DNA of 8,849 nucleotides from Actinomycetes bacterium (lineage in GTDB: Bacteria; Actinomycetota; Actinomycetes; Streptosporangiales; Streptosporangiaceae), in contig JAOPYP010000303.1 in NCBI GenBank assembly GCA_025964635.1, positions 1-8,849 of the forward strand, given 5' to 3'. The position numbers were made by a program, and so were the translations under genes. The notes under the pieces are model-generated. The model was not told the DNA's origin, did no database searches, and saw only the letters and a program-made list of their open reading frames with translations. Positions 5,790 to 8,849 of this stretch are shown piece after piece; within the stretch, counting starts at the first letter, position 1, and every line of letters begins with the position of its first letter.

Positions 5790-6517
5790 CCTGGCAGGTG
5801 GGCACGGTGGCGGTCGTCCGCGAGGAAACCGCCACCGCGCGGACCATCGTGCTGGACGTCCCCGGCTGGTCGGGGCACACCGCGGGCCAGCACGTGGACG
5901 TGCGGCTCACGGCCCAGGACGGCTACTCCACCCAGCGGTCATACTCGATCGCCTCCGCGCCCGCCCCCGGCCGGCTGGAGCTGACCGTGCAGCGGCTGGA
6001 GGACGGGGAGGTATCCCCGTACCTCACCGACGTGCTGAAACCCGGCTTCCCGCTGGAACTGCGCGGGCCGATCGGCGGCTGGTTCGCCTGGGACCCGGCG
6101 GCGGCCGGGCCGGTGCTGCTGGTCGCGGGGGGGAGCGGCGTGGTCCCCCTGATGTCCATGATCCGCGCCCGGGCCGCGGCGGGCAGCCACGCCCCGTTCC
6201 GGCTCGTGTACTCCGTCCGCAGCCCTGACACCGCGCTCTACCCGGCCGAGCTTGCCCAGCGCGGCCACGCTGGGGAGGGGGTCGAGGTCAGCTGGGTGTA
6301 CACCCGCAGCGCCCCGGCCGGCGCGCGGGTGCGGGTGGGCCGGCTCAACCCGGTGGTGCTGGCCGCCCCGGGCTGGACCCCGGAGGCCGCGCCCGCGGTC
6401 TTCATCTGCGGCCCGACCGGGTTCGTGGAAGCCGCGGCCAGCCTGCTGGTCAGGGCGGGGCATGACCCTGGTGTGATCAAGACCGAACGATTCGGACCCT
6501 CCGGAGGACAAGCGTGA
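5759..6517 (+). CDS. FNR-type ferredoxin/flavin reductase (FAD/NAD(P)-binding oxidoreductase)
   Basis: The 252 aa protein has the two-domain ferredoxin-NADP reductase fold. The FAD domain carries RSYSIAS (60–66) and a GPIGGWF segment (103–109). The NAD(P) domain carries LLVAGGSGVVPLMSM (120–134), YSVRSPDTALYPAEL (151–165) and ICGPTGFVEAA (216–226), and the chain ends soon after KTERFG. There is no C-terminal 2Fe-2S ferredoxin domain, so it is a flavin-only reductase that must pass electrons to a separate partner. That partner is plausibly the molybdoenzyme encoded just before. The ATG at 5759 lies inside the preceding gene, giving a 31-base overlap; GGAG at 5751–5754 with four-base spacing supports it. 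Tight overlap implies coupled translation and a stable stoichiometry. Confidence 0.9.
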   Translation: MARAAVLGRLTWQVGTVAVVREETATARTIVLDVPGWSGHTAGQHVDVRLTAQDGYSTQRSYSIASAPAPGRLELTVQRLEDGEVSPYLTDVLKPGFPLELRGPIGGWFAWDPAAAGPVLLVAGGSGVVPLMSMIRARAAAGSHAPFRLVYSVRSPDTALYPAELAQRGHAGEGVEVSWVYTRSAPAGARVRVGRLNPVVLAAPGWTPEAAPAVFICGPTGFVEAAASLLVRAGHDPGVIKTERFGPSGGQA

Positions 6518-6780
6518 ACACGCACCTGGACGGCAACGTGCTCGCCGGGGCACTCGGCGAGGTGTTCGCCGTGGACATCACCACCGCGGTGGCCCAGTGC
6601 GCTTCGTGCGGCACCAGCCAGGCGATGGGCCAGGCCCTGGTGTACACCGACGCGCCGGGCCTGGTGGCCCGCTGCCGGACCTGCGGCGAGGTGGTGCTGC
6701 GGGTCACCCGGTCTCCCGGCCGTACCTGGCTCGATATGCGCGGCGTCCGCTGCCTCGAGCTGCACGTGCCCGGCGAGTGA
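6514..6780 (+). CDS. DUF6510 family zinc-ribbon protein
   Basis: An 88 aa protein that starts at GTG 6514, overlapping the reductase stop codon as GTGA, behind a clear GGAGG (6503–6507). It has the DUF6510 pattern: DGNVLAGALGEVFAVD at the N-terminus, then two Cys pairs, C29-x2-C32 (CASC) and C54-x2-C57 (CRTC), forming a small zinc ribbon or possibly an Fe-binding knuckle, and the near C-terminal WLDMRGVRCLEL. It is cytoplasmic, with no signal or membrane segment. Its biochemical role is unknown to me. Placement as the third gene of the molybdoenzyme operon suggests an accessory or assembly factor, or an electron carrier if the cysteines bind iron (inference). Confidence 0.85.
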   Translation: MNTHLDGNVLAGALGEVFAVDITTAVAQCASCGTSQAMGQALVYTDAPGLVARCRTCGEVVLRVTRSPGRTWLDMRGVRCLELHVPGE

Positions 6781-6793
6781 CCAGGATCAGGCC

Positions 6794-7483
6794 ATGAGCA
6801 ACCTCCCCCAGCCCGACGGCCGCCGGCACCTCCGGGTCTCCGACGCGGACCGGGAACAGGCCGCTGAGCTGCTGCGCCAGGCCGCCGGCGACGGCCGGAT
6901 CACGTTCGACGAACTGGATCAGCGCCTCGGGGCCGCGTACGCGGCCCGGACCTACGGCGACCTGACCGAGGTCACCGCCGACCTGCCCGCGGCCGGGCAG
7001 CCGCCGCCCGGGCCGCTGGCGACGGTCCCGGGCACGTTCCCAGCCGCCCGGATCGGCGGGGAACCCGGATCCGGGGTTTCGATCGCGATCCTGGGCGGGG
7101 TGGACCGGAGCGGGACGTGGGTGGTGCCGCCGCGGCACAGCGTGGTCGCGCTGCTCGGCGGCGTCCAGCTCGACCTGCGGGAAGCGCGGTTCAGCCAGCG
7201 CGTGGTGACCATCGACGTCTTCACGATGATGGGCGGGGTGGACATCATCGTGGGCGAGGACGTCGAGGTGGATGTGTCCGGCTTCGGTGTCATGGGCGGC
7301 TTCGATCACCGGGCCAGCGGCCCCGGGCTGCCCGGCGCACCCAAGGTGCGGGTGGTCGGGCTCGCACTGATGGGCGGGGTCAACGTGCGGCGCCGCTCGC
7401 TGAAGCGGGGCCGGCAGCGGCGGGACCGGGAAATCGGGCCGGTCGCGGACGGTGGCCCGTCCGGCGCGCAGCCTGATCTGTGA
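6794..7483 (+). CDS. DUF1707 (SHOCT-like) protein with LiaF-like C-terminal domain
   Basis: The 229 aa protein begins with a DUF1707 domain (about 12–65: LRVSDADREQAAELL…GRITFDELDQRLGAAYAARTYGDLTEV), a helical module widespread in actinobacteria. A proline-rich linker (65–90) follows. The C-terminal part (about 94–200) contains four LGGV/MGGV-type turns (ILGGVDR, LLGGVQLDL, MMGGVDIIV, LMGGVNVRR) characteristic of the beta-rich LiaF C-terminal (DUF2154-like) domain linked to cell-wall stress sensing. The end is basic (RRRSLKRGRQRRDR). No membrane segment is present, so it would act on the cytoplasmic side. ATG 6794 is 13 bases after the DUF6510 stop, with purine-rich AGGATCAGG just upstream. 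Whether it belongs functionally to the molybdoenzyme operon is unclear. Confidence 0.85.
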   Translation: MSNLPQPDGRRHLRVSDADREQAAELLRQAAGDGRITFDELDQRLGAAYAARTYGDLTEVTADLPAAGQPPPGPLATVPGTFPAARIGGEPGSGVSIAILGGVDRSGTWVVPPRHSVVALLGGVQLDLREARFSQRVVTIDVFTMMGGVDIIVGEDVEVDVSGFGVMGGFDHRASGPGLPGAPKVRVVGLALMGGVNVRRRSLKRGRQRRDREIGPVADGGPSGAQPDL

Positions 7484-7534
7484 CCTGGCCGGCCTGTGAC
7501 CTGGCCGGCCTGTGCTCTGGCCGGCCTGTGATCC
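7478..7534 (+). repeat. 16-base tandem repeat, three full copies plus a partial fourth
   Basis: CTGTGACCTGGCCGGC occurs at 7478–7493 and 7494–7509 identically, at 7510–7525 with three mismatches (CTGTGCTCTGGCCGGC), and a truncated degenerate copy begins at 7526. The DUF1707 stop codon TGA (7481–7483) is inside the first copy. Each junction creates the palindrome GGCCGGCC, so neighbouring copies can pair as an 8-bp GC stem with an 8-base loop (TGTGACCT or TGTGCTCT). This could end or stabilise the transcript of the upstream operon, though there is no T-tract. Confidence 0.85.
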
Positions 7535-7557
7535 AGCAGACATTTCTCCCCGGGCAT

Positions 7558-7578
7558 AACCGGAGGCCTGGTCCGGTT
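7558..7578. repeat. Perfect 7-bp inverted repeat between two genes
   Basis: AACCGGA (7558–7564) and TCCGGTT (7572–7578) flank a 7-base spacer. The symmetry is perfect, and the centre-to-centre distance of 14 bases between arms would also suit a dimeric operator. It could instead be part of the transcription end of the DUF1707 operon. No T-tract follows. It lies 130 bases before the next gene. Confidence 0.5.
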
Positions 7579-7707
7579 CCAGCCTGTGGGTCTGCGGAAA
7601 AGGACGCTCACCCGACGAGACGGGACCGGCCCTGATCAGTGCCTCTCCCGGCCCGCCGTAAGAAAACGGCTGATGCTGCCATGGGCGGCGTCAAGGAGGT
7701 ACTCGTC

Positions 7708-8118
7708 ATGAAGCTGAGCCCGCGGTTCGTGCTCGACAATCTGTTCGTGCTCGGCGCGGCATTCCTGGCTGTCTCAGCAATGGCATTCTCGGTAACGCTG
7801 GCTGGCTGGCTCGCATTCGGCGTGTCTACCGGCCTCGCGGTGGTGGCAGCAGCCAGCATGGCTGCGGCTCACCGGATCGGGCAGCGGATCGGCCACGGCG
7901 TGGTCGGGCTCGTCGCCCTGTGGTCTCTCATCGCCGCGCTGATCTTCACCGGCAGCGTGCTGACCTGGCTGGTCCTGGCCGACGCGATTGCCCTCGGCGT
8001 GGTGGCGCTGGCAGATCTCACCGCGCACGAGGTCAGCACCGAGAATGTGGTGCACCGCCTGGAGGTGACAGGCAACCTGCGGACCGGTGACCCGGCCGCG
8101 GAGCGCCTGGCCGCCTGA
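7708..8118 (+). CDS. Small four-helix membrane protein, function unknown
   Basis: A 136 aa hydrophobic protein. The frame is open from GTG 7639, but ATG 7708 is chosen because AAGGAGGT (7693–7700) stands 7 bases before it, an ideal Shine–Dalgarno. Four transmembrane segments are predicted by eye at about 12–30, 32–54, 64–82 and 85–105, with a basic loop (HRIGQRIGHG) between the second and third. A polar C-terminal tail of about 30 residues begins AHEVSTENVVHRLEV. I recognise no functional motif and no named family; it looks like an actinobacterial conserved hypothetical. It appears monocistronic, bounded by an inverted repeat upstream and a strong terminator downstream. Confidence 0.75.
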   Translation: MKLSPRFVLDNLFVLGAAFLAVSAMAFSVTLAGWLAFGVSTGLAVVAAASMAAAHRIGQRIGHGVVGLVALWSLIAALIFTGSVLTWLVLADAIALGVVALADLTAHEVSTENVVHRLEVTGNLRTGDPAAERLAA

Positions 8119-8133
8119 TCCACCAGGCACCCT

Positions 8134-8177
8134 GCGGAGGGCGGGGACGGCTGCGGCCGTCCCCGCCCCTCCGCTTT
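8134..8177 (+). terminator. Strong hairpin terminator after the membrane protein gene
   Basis: The arms 8134–8150 and 8157–8174 form 12 uninterrupted GC-rich pairs, one bulged C, then 5 more pairs, closed by a CTGCGG loop. TTT at 8175–8177 follows the stem directly. The site lies 16 bases after the stop codon. The short T-tract is normal for actinobacterial terminators. Confidence 0.8.
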
Positions 8178-8233
8178 CCGCCCTGATGAGCCGGCTATCC
8201 GTTGTGACGAGGGAACGGCTCCCCGGCACCCGG

Positions 8234-8250
8234 TGTCGCGACATACTGTC
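8234..8250. promoter_or_regulatory. Overlapping palindromes, candidate operator of the protease gene
   Basis: TGTCGCGACA (8234–8243) is a perfect palindrome, and its right half GACA (8240–8243) forms a second dyad with TGTC (8247–8250) across TAC. Three TGTC/GACA half-sites thus lie in 17 bases, ending 34 bases before the start codon, where an operator or −10 region would be expected. TACTGT (8245–8250, offset by one) is the only AT-containing −10-like hexamer nearby. The binding protein is unknown. Confidence 0.4.
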
Positions 8251-8284
8251 TGCGGAACCGGCGTCAGCCAGACAGGGAGCGATC

Positions 8285-8849
8285 ATGACGGGACATTCCT
8301 TCGTGCCTTTGCCTGGCAGTGAGCGCGGGCCCCTGCCGCAAGCGCAGGAACTGGGCCCGGTGGATGAATCCCAGCAGATCGAGGTGACGCTGGTGACCCG
8401 GCGCCGGGCCGCGCTGCCTCCCGGCCTGGTCGAGGGGCCTGCCATCCTGACCCCCGAGCAGTTCGCCGAGCAGCACGGCACCGACCCGGCCGACCTGGAG
8501 CTCATCAGGACCGTGCTGGCCGGGCACGGCCTGCAGGTCACCAGCGCCGACGCGGGCGCCCGCCGGGTCACGGTGCGGGGCACGGTCGCGGACCTGTCCG
8601 CCACTTTCGGCGCCACGCTGCGCCTGGCGCGCACGCCGGACCCGGTCACGGGGCAGAACATGGTCGAGCACCGGTACCGCGAAGGCGGCCTGCAGGTCCC
8701 CGCCGAACTGGCCGGCATCGTGCTCGCCGTCCTGGGGCTGGATAACCGGCCGCAGGCCCGCGCGCAGTTCCGCCGCGCACCGGCCACCACGGCCCGGACG
8801 GCGGCGCCCGCCCCCACGGCGTCCGCCCCCACGGCCCCGGCCCCCGGCG
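8285..8849 (+). CDS. Sedolisin/kumamolisin (S53) protease, propeptide portion, cut by the window edge
   Basis: The 188 codons visible from ATG 8285 form the pro-kumamolisin activation domain. The opening FVPLPGSERGPLPQA is followed by an IEVTLVTRRRAALP strand, LTPEQFAEQHGTDPADLE (about 55–72), GLQVTSADAGARRVTVRGTVADLSATFGATL (about 82–112) and VPAELAGIVLAVLGLDNRPQARAQFR (about 138–163). The chain then enters an Ala/Pro/Thr-rich linker and leaves the window before the catalytic domain, so the Ser-Glu-Asp triad cannot be checked. AGGGAG (8274–8279) is a good Shine–Dalgarno. No signal peptide is present, common in bacterial kumamolisins, which are nonetheless often found outside the cell. In this family the propeptide is removed at low pH to give an acid-active endopeptidase. 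Confidence 0.9.
   Translation, partial: MTGHSFVPLPGSERGPLPQAQELGPVDESQQIEVTLVTRRRAALPPGLVEGPAILTPEQFAEQHGTDPADLELIRTVLAGHGLQVTSADAGARRVTVRGTVADLSATFGATLRLARTPDPVTGQNMVEHRYREGGLQVPAELAGIVLAVLGLDNRPQARAQFRRAPATTARTAAPAPTASAPTAPAPG

Noticed and set aside
7639..7707. GTG start 69 bases upstream of the four-helix protein
   Set aside because: It would add a basic, non-hydrophobic stretch and lacks an RBS, whereas ATG 7708 has AAGGAGGT at ideal spacing.
7774..8832. 352-codon minus-strand frame over the membrane protein and protease
   Set aside because: Both plus-strand genes have good RBSs and recognisable content, and the antisense frame crosses a strong terminator hairpin.
1..8849. CRISPR array, tRNA or rRNA
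   Set aside because: No regularly spaced repeats of CRISPR length, no tRNA-like cloverleaf and no rRNA sequence were seen; the only tandem repeat has a 16-base unit with no spacers.

Overview
The window is very GC-rich (roughly 70% or more by eye), with strong GC third-position bias. The families present (DUF6328, DUF6510, DUF1707, REC–thioredoxin-reductase fusions, sulfite-oxidase-like/ferredoxin-reductase pairs, a kumamolisin-type S53 protease) are typical of soil Actinobacteria (Actinomycetota). I cannot place it to genus from sequence alone. Apart from the first ~410 bases, every gene I can support is on the + strand. The long minus-strand open frames, including one of 930 codons over 2952–5744, are GC-bias shadows.

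Layout. (1) 1–218, minus strand: the N-terminus of a cobalamin biosynthesis gene, cobD/cbiB, running off the left edge. It is preceded by a cobalamin riboswitch (about 264–412) with a candidate RBS-sequestering hairpin. (2) 598–1188: a four-helix DUF6328 membrane protein behind a candidate SigB/SigF-type stress promoter. (3) 1304–5108: a signalling module made of a receiver–thioredoxin-like–thioredoxin-reductase-like flavoprotein fusion, a soluble histidine kinase with an N-terminal cNMP-binding-like domain, and a small UBP-type zinc-finger protein. A 220-base spacer interrupts the first two genes. It carries two palindromes resembling IS200/IS605 ends and a short leader ORF with an unusually complete Shine–Dalgarno sequence that overlaps the kinase start. 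(4) 5190–6780: a tight operon of a sulfite-oxidase-fold molybdoenzyme, an FNR-type flavin reductase and a DUF6510 zinc-ribbon protein, followed 13 bases later by a DUF1707/LiaF-C-like protein (6794–7483) whose stop codon lies in a 16-base tandem repeat. (5) 7708–8118: a small four-helix membrane protein with a strong intrinsic-type terminator. (6) 8285 to the right edge: the propeptide of a sedolisin/kumamolisin (S53) protease, cut by the window end, behind a compact palindromic operator-like site.

How they work together. The most interesting unit is 1304–5108. The kinase should phosphorylate the receiver of the flavoprotein, so the output of this two-component pair would be a redox enzyme rather than a DNA-binding protein, and that enzyme lacks the CxxC disulfide of true thioredoxin reductases. 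The co-encoded UBP zinc finger belongs to a domain class that in eukaryotes reads free ubiquitin C-termini; its bacterial ligand is unknown to me. The neighbouring molybdoenzyme operon is also redox-related, with the FNR protein as the obvious electron partner, but nothing in the sequence shows that the two units are co-regulated.
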